NCBI GenBank assembly: GCA_946699065.1 | Contig: CAMPDV010000005.1 | Location: 2,046,001-2,110,000, forward strand | Direction of reading: 5' to 3' | Length of the DNA: 64,000 nucleotides | Origin: Loxodes magnus | Taxonomy: Eukaryota; Ciliophora; Karyorelictea; Loxodida; Loxodidae | Part shown: positions 50,925 through 60,779 of the stretch, piece by piece | How positions within the stretch are numbered: position 1 is the stretch's first letter | How the letters are laid out: every line of letters starts with the position of its first letter | The notes under the pieces: generated by a model | What the model was told of the DNA's origin: nothing | The model's database searches: none | What the model saw: only the letters and a program-made list of their open reading frames with translations | Position numbers and translations under genes: made by a program

Positions 50925-51605
50925 CAAACTATTTTTTACCATCTTCCTCAGAGCAAGACACAAAACCAGAAGTACTTTCTCTTACCACGTCTTAACTTCA
51001 ACAAGTCCAACTTTCTTCATGCCATAAATTAGCTAGTAAAGAGGATCTAAAGAAAAAATTGAGAATAGAAATATTAATAAAACTCTCAACATCTCCATTG
51101 AAAACTGAAGAAAGAACCCACTCAATGGAATCACTAAAAGTAGTAATTAAAAAATAAAAAATAAAGGCAAAGGCAAAGGCAAAGGCAAAGTACGATAATT
51201 AAATGTAGATCCAGATTCTTTGTATTAGATAATATTGAAATAGAAAAAATGAACTCTTAATAGATGTAACAACTAATTAATATACTTATCAAAAAATTAA
51301 AAAACTATAAGAGGACTAAATCACATAGAAAGAATAAATATTAGAAATAAATAAATATCTAATAAATCATGAAGATGATGATGAAGTTCATACGGTAGAT
51401 CGAAGAACTAAAATCTGAGTCTATGAACGAACGACATGATTAGTGAATGATATTTGAATAATGAGATAAAAAGACGATAAAAAATGAGTTTAATTATATT
51501 CAAGATTTCAATAAGTTGAAGAACATTTGCAGAAGACTTCAAAAGGGATCTTCATGGAAATAGTGTGAAGTTAAAATTTCTTAAAGATTCCCAAACTTAC
51601 TTATT
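50925..51605 (+). pseudogene. Gag-like element copy, damaged
   Basis: Same subfamily as 4821-5760 and 57791-58631. The start (TTTTTTACCATCTTCCTCAG) corresponds to codons after the MAGFK start, which is lost. Middle part VDPDSLY and LDNIEIEKM in neighbouring frames, then HEDDDEVHTVDRRTK and VNDIWIM, matching the same blocks of the other copies, with TGA at the Trp position. A (AAAGGC)n run at 51164-51190 encodes Lys-Ala repeats. The copy fades out before the zinc knuckle. Confidence 0.72.
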
Positions 51606-51711
51606 AGCATTTAAATTAGTGGCTTAATTAGTTAGAGATTTACCGGTTATTAATGATCTTTTAGAAATATATTAATATATAGATCAAATAATTAATTAAG
51701 TAATTTAAATA

Positions 51712-52010
51712 CAAGAATTTTGGGACAAGAAATTCCTTTCCAGTTAGATGACCCGACACTCTCTTTTTAAGGAATAACGGGGATATCCTGTTGTGTTCCA
51801 GACACAGCTGCCAGGGAGTTCCATCGCTATGAGCAGCCAGACTGCAAGCCCTTACCAAGAGCGGATAATCTCGAAGAAAGTATTCCCTTCAGAAAATGAT
51901 TCTAACCAGGGACTTTCTCAGCAACAGGAAAGGAACTTGTTCCAAACCATAAAAGCAGAAATTTTAGTCAATCAGGCCATTCTCAGCTCTCATCATCTTT
52001 TTAATTAACT
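51712..52010 (+). repeat. GC-richer dispersed repeat, copy 2 of 2
   Basis: Diverged counterpart of 7718-7992 in the same orientation, with the same landmarks (CCTTTCCAG, ATCCTGTTG, GCCAGGGAGTTCCA, CTATGAGCA, AGGAACTTG, CCATAAAA, CATCTTTTTAATTA). Two short standard-code ORFs overlap it on opposite strands (51661-51858 and 51793-52008); since the other copy preserves neither, they are unlikely to be genes. Confidence 0.6.
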
Positions 52011-52509
52011 ATTTAGTAGATTATTAGATCAAATAATAAACCAAGAAAAACTACATTTACAACAGTACGTGATATTTGTGACGGAATTGTCCAAGACCAA
52101 ATGAAAAAGAAGTAATATCTAGCTAAATTTTAACTTTTAGAAATTGAAAGAAAGAACTAGTGAATTTTACCCCTCATAAACTGAAAAAATCAGAAGAGAG
52201 AAAAAATATTTGAGATTAAATGATAGACAAGAATAAATAGGATATTAAATTATTATACTACAAATCAAATTTTACTTTTAAGTTGAAGAGTAAACTATAT
52301 TAAAGAATAATGATGAAATTGTTGTTATTTAACGAAGGTAAATTAAATATTTTATTAGCCATTAGTCTAATATAAAGCAAAGTTATTCAATCGTAATTTA
52401 CTTTTATTAACTCTCATTTTTTTAATTTTCTTTTAATAAGAAAAATTTTTAATTAATTAGATATTAATTTATAAAATTAAGTTGACTCTAATATTTATCA
52501 AATTTTAAT
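52011..52509. other. AT-rich DNA with purine-rich start
   Basis: 52030-52350 is richer in purines and could be a remnant of coding sequence, but I found no match to the neighbouring elements. Remainder featureless. Confidence 0.3.
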
Positions 52510-52868
52510 ATTATAAATAAATAAATAATAAATAAATAAATTTTATTATAGGGCGCATAGCATTCTCATTGGTGCACAGCTCTTTAAAAAAAATGTTTCA
52601 TACTGACAAGAATGTTTGCTACTGATAAAATTATCAGATACTGATAAATCTTGTTCAATAATGTATAATTATTCAGTACTGATAAAAATGTTCAATACTG
52701 ATATAATTTAAGAATACTCGTAATCTTTAATACTTGTTGGAGGTCCAAGGACATGGCAGGATTACGTTTCATTGCATCACTAAAGCAGAGGACGACATGT
52801 GTCAATTATGGGTACTTAAATTCCCCAACCTCTGATGAAGATGACCTTGTTGCTCACCTTCGAACAAC
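52510..52868 (+). repeat. repeat unit with terminal motif, internal TACTGATAAA repeats
   Basis: Begins with (AAAT)n at 52510-52540, then the terminal motif TATAGGGCGCATAGCATTCT followed by CATTGGTGCAC. From 52600 to 52705 come five imperfect copies of a roughly 20-bp unit built on TACTGATAAA. A GC-richer block from 52735 to 52860 ends the unit. Same orientation as the leader of the intact Gag-like gene at 54432, but no Gag frame follows within 1 kb. Confidence 0.6.
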
Positions 52869-53159
52869 TATATATATATAATAATTGAGATTAAGATAAA
52901 TAAATTAATAGTAAAGTATATGAGTAATAACTTAAATAATTTTAATGTATATAATTAAATTTTATGTTTATTTTAATTAAAAATTTTATTCAAAATAAGA
53001 TTAATGCTTATTCAAAATAATTTCTTAAGAAATTTTATTTCTCTATTTCTAAAGGAGAAATTAAGATATTTATGAGTTAAGTTAAGGCTTTTATTAAATT
53101 ATATACTTCGTAATCAATTAAAGTCTTTTATAATGATAATTATTAACCTTTCATTTTTT

Positions 53160-54010
53160 AGGATAGTTAAGATCTCGTATTGCGGCTTTCTCTGAACGAT
53201 CTTTAATGGATAAAAAGGAAATTTCTTTTAATCAGTTTCTGCAAACAGTGATCACCATTAGTGATGAACGCATACTACATAATTATAGGTTATAAGCCTC
53301 TACAACAGCAGAATCATCTCTCAAATGCATTCCATTCAAGTGCTTTTATTTAGCCAGGAATTTCTATAAATTTAGAGGTATAATCAGACATCCCAAAATC
53401 TTGCTTTTTCTTTCTTTTTATTATATAAAAGTCTGTTTCACTAATAAAATTTATCTTCGAATTTTAGGTAATAATCTAAGCTTAATTTACATTAATGTGA
53501 TTAAGTTCAAGGTTATTTGTTTTAGCATAAATTTTTATCAATCTTAAGATTAAAGGTTTTTGATTTTTTTCATCGATCACAGACAAAAACCATGCACAGT
53601 CTTTATAATTTTCTTCTCTTCAGTTTTTAAGGTTTGAGAGTCATCTTTAATTTTGATAAAGTTTAATTTTTGGCAATTATATCGCAAAATAATCATTTAA
53701 AGCCATTTATGGATTACATTAACATCAGTCTTTTATATAAAAATTTTTAATTTTACAAATTCTACAATTTTTTATTAATTTTCCGCCTCCTTTCATTTTT
53801 TAAATAATCTGAATCATATTCCTTGCATTTTAAAACTCAAAGTTGTTAGCATTTATTCTTCTCTATCACGGATTTTTTAACTAACTTAGTCCCGAATTCT
53901 TTGGTAGTATAAAACGATGAGCAAAAGTAAAATAAAATTTCTCTTTTTTAAAACAATTTTTCTACTTCTTTTTTCCTTGTTTTTATCCCTATTATCTCTG
54001 GTTGCTTTTA
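53160..54010 (-). pseudogene. unidentified coding relic, possibly transposase/integrase
   Basis: Minus strand, codon-like composition with frameshifts. Order: KEFGTKLVKKSVIEKNKC, CQQLWVLKCKEYDSDYL (two Cys, zinc-ribbon-like), then DCAWFLSVIDEKNQKPLILR, later YIIKRKKKQDFGMSDYTSKF and ALEWNAFERWF. A W-F-L-x-V-I-D strand followed at a distance by N-x-F-E-R is reminiscent of DDE transposases and integrases, but I cannot align a full catalytic triad. Could equally be a decayed host gene. Confidence 0.35.
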
Positions 54011-54289
54011 TTTTTTACAATTTTATTATATTTTTAATTATTTTAGGACTACTTAAATTTAACATTACTTTTTTATAGAAAATAATTAAGATTTTAATCT
54101 TATTTATAGACAAAAAATGATTTATTTTTATTTATTTACATACATATTAAAAATTTAACTTTTTGATAAATCATTTTACTTCATAATATAATATTTCATT
54201 TTTCTATTTAAAACATTCAACATTATTATTCTTTATTTGAAAATACTTTATTTCCAACTTATTTTTTAATTCTCTTAAACAAATATGAT

Positions 54290-54431
54290 TATAGAGCACG
54301 CAGCAGCCAGTTGACGCGCAAAAACTAAAGATAATCAGATAAAATAGATAAGTGAATTATATGCTAATAAATAAATTTAATTATTAAATTCTACTATAAT
54401 AATATTGTAGTTACTAATATAATAGAAAATA
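54290..54431 (+). promoter_or_regulatory. 5' leader of the intact Gag-like gene, with terminal motif
   Basis: Begins GATTATAGAGCACGCAGCAG, a copy of the motif also found at 6760, 24970, 24645, 48395, 52555 and 58720. Then about 110 bp of AT-rich sequence lead to the ATG at 54432. The copy at 57791-58631 has the same arrangement: motif, about 50-90 bp, ATG. This suggests that the motif is the element's 5' end (promoter, UTR or RNA structure). Confidence 0.5.
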
Positions 54432-55343
54432 ATGCTTGAAGGTTTCAAGTCAGGCTTCTATACCACCTCTTCCTAAGCCAAAAAGGAAGGGAGGAAGCAA
54501 GAAATCAAGTCTTATCAATCTTAACAATCTTCTCTATCATAACCTTAACCAACACTGAACTAACAACTTGGAATCTAACAAAACGAACGAAAGCCAACCT
54601 TGAAGAATATACACACGGAAACTACAACCTCAAGCGAGAAACCGAGGAAGCAGATGAAATCTGTTCTCCACCAGGAGGTATCAGAGTTCATCCCTTCTGG
54701 CCAGATGAGAATGGAGTAGCTCATCAAAGTGGTACTGAACCTCCAGGAAGAGGTCAAAAGATTGAAGAAGGACAATGATATGCTGATGGCAAACCTAGAC
54801 CTAGCAGAAAGAATTGAGTCAAGACTTTTGTCCTAGGAAAGAGATCTTAACGCCTTTTGGAATATCTCACAAAGTCAGATTAACGAATCCTAAAATCAGC
54901 TTTAGAAACAGACTGAACTGGATAACAGACTGGGAAAAGTAGAAGAGAAATTGTAAACTTTTGAGAAAGAGTAAAGCGAAACTGGAGCTATACAAATGGA
55001 AATCGAAGCCTAGAAATAGCAAGCAAATCAAGGAAAATAATTCAAAATAAAAAAGAAATGTTTCTGCTGTGGAAGATTATGACATTTTTATCGGAAGTGT
55101 TAGAAATTCTAATAGAAATAAAGAAACTATTGGATAAAAGAACAACAAAAGAAGAAAAAAGAAGAAACAAGAATGAAAAGAATGTATTGCAACCCGGATG
55201 GTTCAATATACAAGATCAAGATGGAACCATATCAAGTAAAAAGAAAGAAAACCTGGAGAAACCCGAGTTCCCAATCTCGCTAAAATTGGCCGTCCCAAAC
55301 ATTTATATTTAACAGTAGGAAGCATGAACTGCTGTTCTCCTGA
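54432..55343 (+). CDS. Gag-like protein with CCHC zinc knuckle, apparently intact
   Basis: 303 residues from ATG 54432 to TGA 55341-55343. N-terminal MLEGFKSGFYTTSSQ is shared with the MAGFK...TTSS start of the 57791-58631 copy. A Gln/Ser/Pro-rich linker follows, then a coiled coil at about 100-190 (VVLNLQEEVKRLKKDNDML, later KVEEKLQTFEKEQSE). The zinc knuckle is at 210-223, CFCCGRLWHFYRKC (C-x2-C-x4-H-x4-C), its Trp encoded by TGA 55080-55082. A basic C-terminal part contains NPDGSIYKIKMEP. After the stop come about 40 bp and an (ATT)n run at about 55383-55403, a LINE-like simple tail. It probably binds element RNA. No reverse transcriptase frame follows, so it is either non-autonomous or 3' truncated. 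It is GC-richer than the host genes. The standard-code ORFs 54575-54775 (minus) and 55058-55312 (plus) are shadows. Confidence 0.78.
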
Positions 55344-55779
55344 CGGGTTTGGAAATCCCTAAAACGGAAAATTTAAAATTAATATTATTATTATTATTAT
55401 TAAATTCTGCTTAATTTATAACAAAAACAATTAAGTTCCTACACCTCTTGGGTAATTTGGAAATAATAAAGATTGAAAAAAGAAAATAGAGAGAACCCAA
55501 TTTAACTGAGTAATACTAGTTCAATATAACAAGATGATTATCTATTAATATTAATAATTATAGAAGAAATACAATCTCAATAATTATTAATTTATTTAGT
55601 TTTTAGCATCAAAAAATTCATAAAAGTATACTCTTTATATTATAGGAATTATATTTATTTTTTTATCTTGCAGATTAAAATGTGTTAAGTGTGATAGAAG
55701 CCAAGTTTAAATAAAATAAACAAATAATCAATGGGATAGTATGATACAATGATTTTATTCTCTATAATATATAAAGGCT
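55344..55779. other. element tail (ATT)n and AT-rich DNA
   Basis: The (ATT)n run at 55383-55403 marks the probable 3' end of the Gag-like element. The rest shows no feature. Confidence 0.5.
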
Positions 55780-56225
55780 CTTAAGAAATGATTATCTCCA
55801 AAAAAACTTAATAACTCTTAGCAGAACGCTGCAAAAAATTTTCCTTCAAATGGAAATTAAAAATTAACAAAGATTTTAGTGACTTGCATTTATGAACTCA
55901 AGATTTTTTAAATTCCATGGAAATTTCAAAAACTGAAAACTCAATAATATGATATGAATTAACTCTAAAACCATCGTTGTAGCTAATTTAAGGGAAAATT
56001 TTATAGACAGAATAGATTGTAAGAGAAAGCTAAAATACTAGAAATTGTAAACCAAATAAATTATTAATATTAAACGGCCCAATGTAAATAGAACAACAAC
56101 CTATAAATAGCATATATAGTTGCCAAAGAATAGTTATGTGCTAATACAGCAAGTAGCCAAGAATATTGATGAATCTCCTTAATTTATTTTTAACTGATTC
56201 TAATTAAAAATGTTTATATTTTTCT
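55780..56225 (+). other. possible coding relic
   Basis: One plus-strand frame is open with codon-like segments, KKWLSPKKLNNSQQNAAKNF, LVTCIYELKIFQIPWKFQKL and AYIVAKEQLCANTASSQEY. No family recognised, no start codon obvious, and no second copy seen. It may belong to an element or be a small gene fragment. Confidence 0.25.
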
Positions 56226-56580
56226 TTAAAAATATGTTTAAGAATCTATTTCATTTAAATTAAGCTAGAGAATGAATCATAAATTTATTTAAAACATATA
56301 AAGATTTAAAGTTAGATTTTTAAAGAAAGATCATAAATTTAAGAAGCAAATGCAAATATAAATATTCAGTTTATCTAATTTTAAGGTTCCTATAATGAGA
56401 TGATTACAATTTATAATTTACTTATATTAATTTATCAATATTTTAGGTATTTATTATTTTGATATTTTAGCTTTACTTTTATAAAGAATATAGCTAGATT
56501 TTAAACTTAATGTTTAAAAAATTCATTATACTATAGTAACTTATTAAACGTAAAAAATCTTGAAAGATATTTTTAAAAAA

Positions 56581-57480
56581 ATGAAGGAAGAAATAAAATC
56601 ACAAGAGTTTATTCTTAGCGATTCTTCTTTATTTAGAAATAAAGAAGCTTCTATCTAAAAAATCTTTAAGAAATTTATTTTAAAGTAAGTTAAATAAAAA
56701 CTCTATTTGTTTCATCTATTAATGTTTACTTATAATTTTCAGTAAAAGGTTAACTATGATTATAAGGGTTTCAGATATAAAATAGTTGAACATCTCCGCA
56801 AAGATTTTTGGACAAAGGAGGAGAAAAAAGGAAAAAAATAAAGAGTCGGAGCGATTCATGAAACTACTCCTCCTGCCACAAAAACACAAGCATGAATCAG
56901 GGCAAATCTAACCTACGGCCCTGAAAAAACAAAAGATTAATAAAACCTAATCTTTTTCAAAAAATTAGAACTTTTAAGGTACATAAAGCGGAATATTACC
57001 AAGAAGATTGAAGAACTACAGAAGCTCGTAGGAGCACAAGATATGAAAATGCCTTAATGCGGGAAAGGTTAGAATAAATATTGCAGGAATTGATGGACTT
57101 CTAGGATATGTAGGCATCAATATAATATTTATGAGAGAAATATCGAAACTGAAAGTAGCCAAGCTAGAATTTCCTGGAGTTACAACTGAATTTAAACATT
57201 CAATGTCTGAGGTGGAAATAATTCTGGAGCCCTACAGTAAAAGCTACTTGTTCTTGCCGTGAGAAGAAGAGGAAAGAATATGAACCAAGACCAAGATACA
57301 CGATAAGCAAATGCTACTATTGAGAATCAACTTGAAACCTTAAGCGATATCTCAAGGAATTAAAAAAATTCAAACAAAGAAAATTAGACGAATTATGAAG
57401 AAAAAAAATGAAAAGAAGAAGAATTATGAAAAAAAGCTATAAGATTATTCTACTAAGGAGGAAATTTTTATTAAAAAAAT
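56581..57480 (+). pseudogene. Gag-like element copy with decayed zinc knuckle
   Basis: Opens with MKEEIKSQEFILSDSSLF at 56581, followed by a GTAAGT...TTTTCAG block (56685-56742, 58 nt) that looks like a normal-sized intron, then YKGFRYKIVEHLRKDFW, a Pro/Thr-rich linker, and a helix ITKKIEELQKLVGAQDM. After a frameshift come ALMRERLEQILQELMDFQDM and further coiled coil. The knuckle site reads KCYYWESTWNLKRYLKE: the first Cys is kept, the second is TGA (Trp), and His and the last Cys are lost. Highly basic end. Not functional as a knuckle protein. Confidence 0.6.
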
Positions 57481-57594
57481 AACAAGATCACAATATATTC
57501 AAGAGGAACCTTACCTTTAACTATTTAATTTTTTATCATAATTATTCATTTCTTTGATATGAAAGAAAGTTTAATTCTTAAATTCAAGTACCAT

Positions 57595-57790
57595 GAAGTA
57601 CTTACAGAGCGTCACGCTGAGCAAGAATCTTAGCAGAAACCAAGCAGAAAAGAACTGGAGACATTGAGTAACGGTTGATGAAAGATTCCAGACAATTAGG
57701 TCTCTTGGGGTATCACTCCGATCATAATCTATTTAAAAACAGATTTTCCAAAGGAGTGATCACTGGAGAAACTTCTAGTGAGAAATTTTA
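57595..57790 (+). repeat. diverged copy of the 24770-24830 repeat body
   Basis: Contains GATGAAAGATTCCAGA and TTAGGTCTCTTGGGGTATCA, matching 24770-24830 in order and spacing, plus GC-richer flanks (AGCGTCACGCTGAGCAAG at the left). It directly abuts the 3' tail of the minus-strand Gag-like copy at 57791. Confidence 0.5.
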
Positions 57791-58631
57791 ATTATCAATA
57801 AATCATTAATCATTAAAATAACTGTTCGCCTTTCGGCTTAATTTAAGTTTTAAATGAATAAAATCTCCGTTCCTGCATGTTCTATCCTTGCATTTAACTT
57901 TTTCCTTGACTTCTCTCTTTTATATAATCTGAGCTAATAATTTTTTTTCAGATTTTTCCATTTTCCGATGTGAAGAATTCCGTCGCTCGTTACTTCAGTT
58001 GCTATTAGTTAACATTTCTCCAGATATTTATTCTTATTTTTTTCTATTGGGGATATTTCCATCATAAATGTCAAATGCCGTTGCAAATGTAGTATCTTTT
58101 TCTTGCTTTAGGAAATGTCTTTTCTTGCTTCTCTATTTCTCATTGGAGCTCCTTATGAAGGCTTCTGCAGGTTTTCTTCTATTCATTTGAGTCTTGAATC
58201 TAGTTTTACTCAGTTTTTCTCGTCTTCCTCTTGTATTATTCAAATATCATTCTCTAAATTTGCAATTTGCTCATAAATTCCGACTTTAGCTCTTCGGTCT
58301 ACCATATGGATTTTATCATCATCTTCATGATCTATCAATTCGGTTGAGTGGTATCTTTTTTCAGTTTTCAATGGAGGTGTTGAGAGCTAAGTTAACTTTT
58401 CTGTTCTTAATTTTTATCCCAGTTCTTAATTGTCCGTTGATGGGAGAGATCCACTTAATTTAAATTTGTAGGAGTTAGTATCTTTTATAAGTTCTTCTAA
58501 TCTATATGATAGTTCTGATTATTTTTATTAAGAAGAACGATAAGTTGAAGAAGACGTGGTGAGAATATGTGCTTCTGGTTTTTTCTACATTCTGAGGAAG
58601 TGGTAAAAAAATCCTTCTTGAAGCCAGCCAT
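57791..58631 (-). pseudogene. Gag-like CCHC element copy, nearly full length
   Basis: Starts at ATG 58631-58629 (MAGFKKDFFTTSSECRKNQK). The central block DHEDDDKIHMVDRRAKVGIY and LENDIWIIQEEDEKNW is shared with 4821-5760 and 50925-51605, with TGA at the Trp positions. Compared with those it lacks about 200 bp just before HEDDD. The zinc knuckle survives as Tyr-Tyr-Ile-Cys-Asn-Gly-Ile-Trp-His, with first and last Cys turned into Tyr (TGC to TAC, TGT to TAT). C-terminal TSDGILHIGKWKNLKK. A frameshift separates the central block from the knuckle. The 3' end has the ATGATTAATGATT tail. Confidence 0.75.
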
Positions 58632-58728
58632 TATATATTATATTATCAGGAATAAATAAAATTAATTTAAAGATCTGAACATCATCGAGAGTACTGCACA
58701 CTCTATAAACCAATTTATTTATTTATTG
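58632..58728 (-). promoter_or_regulatory. 5' leader of the Gag-like copy, with terminal motif
   Basis: On the minus strand: (AAAT)n-type sequence, TTATAGAGTGTGCAGTACTC near 58705, then AT-rich sequence to the ATG at 58631. Position and orientation agree with the leader at 54290-54431, although the motif is diverged and the hairpin weak. Confidence 0.5.
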
Positions 58729-59522
58729 ATAATCATTTCTTTTACTTAAAATATCAGACAGAATTTTAATTTTATTTAAGAGCTTCCACAGATATAGAAT
58801 TAGTATAATATTAATCTTTGTAATAATAAAAATTAATGTTATAGAGATTTTTATTACTTTTTTCTTTGCTTTATTTTCTATTTTTAGTATCTTAACATTC
58901 TTTAATTAGCTTTTCCACATTTTTATATATTTTTCTTAAAATATAAATGCAAGTACTCTTTATGAGTTGTGATTTTAGATAAGTTTAATTATTTTATTTA
59001 GAGTATCTAAAATAGTTTTTACAAATCTTAACTCTTATTGAATAATCTTGCCTGCAAATAAAGGTTTTTTTTATTAGACTCTGCTTAATTAAAAAGTAAA
59101 TTTGTTCTATTTTGAAGATTGAAATAATGTATAATTGATAAAGTAAGAGTAAATTTTAAAAAGCAAGTATTTTAAATTTTATAATTCTAAATAATTAACT
59201 AAATATAGTAACTTTTAATTTCTATTTTCATACTATATCATATTCTTATATATTTAAAAGAGCTTTTAGGCTTCATAAGTGAAGTCTATTTTTTATTTAA
59301 ATGTAATATAATTCTAAACAAATATAGTAGAAGAAATAAGCATGAAAAAGCTAAAAACTAAAAATATAACTGTTTACTAGTTAATAAAAGAACTATAGAT
59401 TTAAATTTAGATAAAAAGATTAATTAACACTAATAAATCAAATATTATAAATTTAAGCTATAAAGGACTTTTTATTATTCAAACAGAATAAATATTAACC
59501 TTATAGTTTAATTATATATATT
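58729..59522. other. AT-rich DNA
   Basis: No feature recognised. Confidence 0.4.
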
Positions 59523-60240
59523 AAAGAAAATATTACTAATTTCTTCCAATAAGTCTCTTCTTAAAAGGATTCATCTTAGTCAAAATACCATTAATAAAAA
59601 GACTTTAACAACTTCAAGTTTATGCAATTAGAAAATTTTAAACTCCTAAGAACAGTATAAGAACTAGAAAGAAAAATAGAATATCTTATTACTAACTCAC
59701 AAGAGAAAAAAATTGAAAATAAACAGTCAGAAAATATCAAAATAGAAAAATTAGAAGAAAAATTTAACCAATTCCTAGAGTTAACTGAAAGCATATTCTT
59801 ATAAAAAATATAAGTGAATTATCCCATGGATGTTGAGCAAAAACCCACAACAACTTTCATTCCATATCTGAAAATAATGAAATGCTGGTACTGCAAGCAA
59901 CCAGGGCATAAATTAAGAAGCTGCTTCAAATTTTAATAAAAATAAAAGAAAATAATAAAAACTAATGGGAAAATATTTTCAGGATCTATTGCAATTAAGA
60001 AGGTAAACTGTATAGAAAAAAACTACAACTAAGAGTGAAGCTTCTTATATCTAATAGGTAGTTAACGAATTCAATAAAAAGTTACTGGGATTCGACCTAT
60101 CGGAAAATATTATAAATAGCAACCTAAAAATTACTTAGACTTATGATAGACAAACAGATTTGAAGTTGATACTTATACCTAACTTTAAACTTAAAAGTGT
60201 TTAGCCTAAAAATGGCAGACCCGCTATAATAAATTATTAA
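59523..60240 (+). pseudogene. Gag-like CCHC element copy, 5' end unclear
   Basis: A single frame of about 240 codons: NFFQQVSSQKDSSQSK (compare the FYTTSSQ start of the 54432 copy), coiled coil (LLRTVQELERKIEYLITNSQ and IKIEKLEEKFNQFLEL), and a complete knuckle at 59883-59924, CWYCKQPGHKLRSC, with the classical Gly before His. A basic, Gln-rich C-terminal part follows. No Met at the proper N-terminus (first in-frame ATG 59622) and no terminal TGA before the tRNA-like relic at 60344, so the ends are decayed although the middle is intact. The minus-strand ORF 59591-59794 is a shadow. Confidence 0.68.
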
Positions 60241-60343
60241 TTAATTTAATATAATTCTTTATTTATTTTAATAGAATGAAACTGTAGAAATTAAAGTTAA
60301 GGAAATTATTATTTTTAATCTTGTAGAGTTATTTAAATAAAGA

Positions 60344-60416
60344 TCCACATTAGTCTAGCAGGTTAGGATATTCGGCTTTCACCCGAAAGACCCGGGTTGG
60401 AGCCCCGGATGTGTAA
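60344..60416 (+). pseudogene. damaged tRNA-Glu copy
   Basis: Matches the tRNA-Glu at 35233-35305 except in the T loop (TTCGAGT to TTGGAGC, destroying the TTCGA of the B box) and the acceptor end (ATGTGGA to ATGTGTA). The anticodon arm is identical. About 100 bp upstream also align with the upstream flank of the intact tRNA, so the duplicated unit is larger than the tRNA. Confidence 0.85.
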
Positions 60417-60779
60417 TTTTTAGAATAAAAAAAATGATATATTATTATAACTGGATTAAAATAATTACTTATATTACGAATAAAAACTATTATTTTAAAC
60501 AGCTTTTATTTAAAATAAAAAAGAAATAGTTTAAAGATACCCATAGCGAAAATTATTATAGAAATTAATTAATTTTACAAATAAATAAAAATGAGAATAA
60601 CATAAAAATTATAAATAATTTCCTTCTTAAAATAAATAATTATTAATTAAAATTTAACAATATCTAAATTTTAAAATAATTAATTAATTACACATATACA
60701 AAAAGTATAAAATAAATATTAGTAGGCCAAGTACTTATTTTAATAGTAATTTTACAGCAGATTTAATAAGACCATCCCA

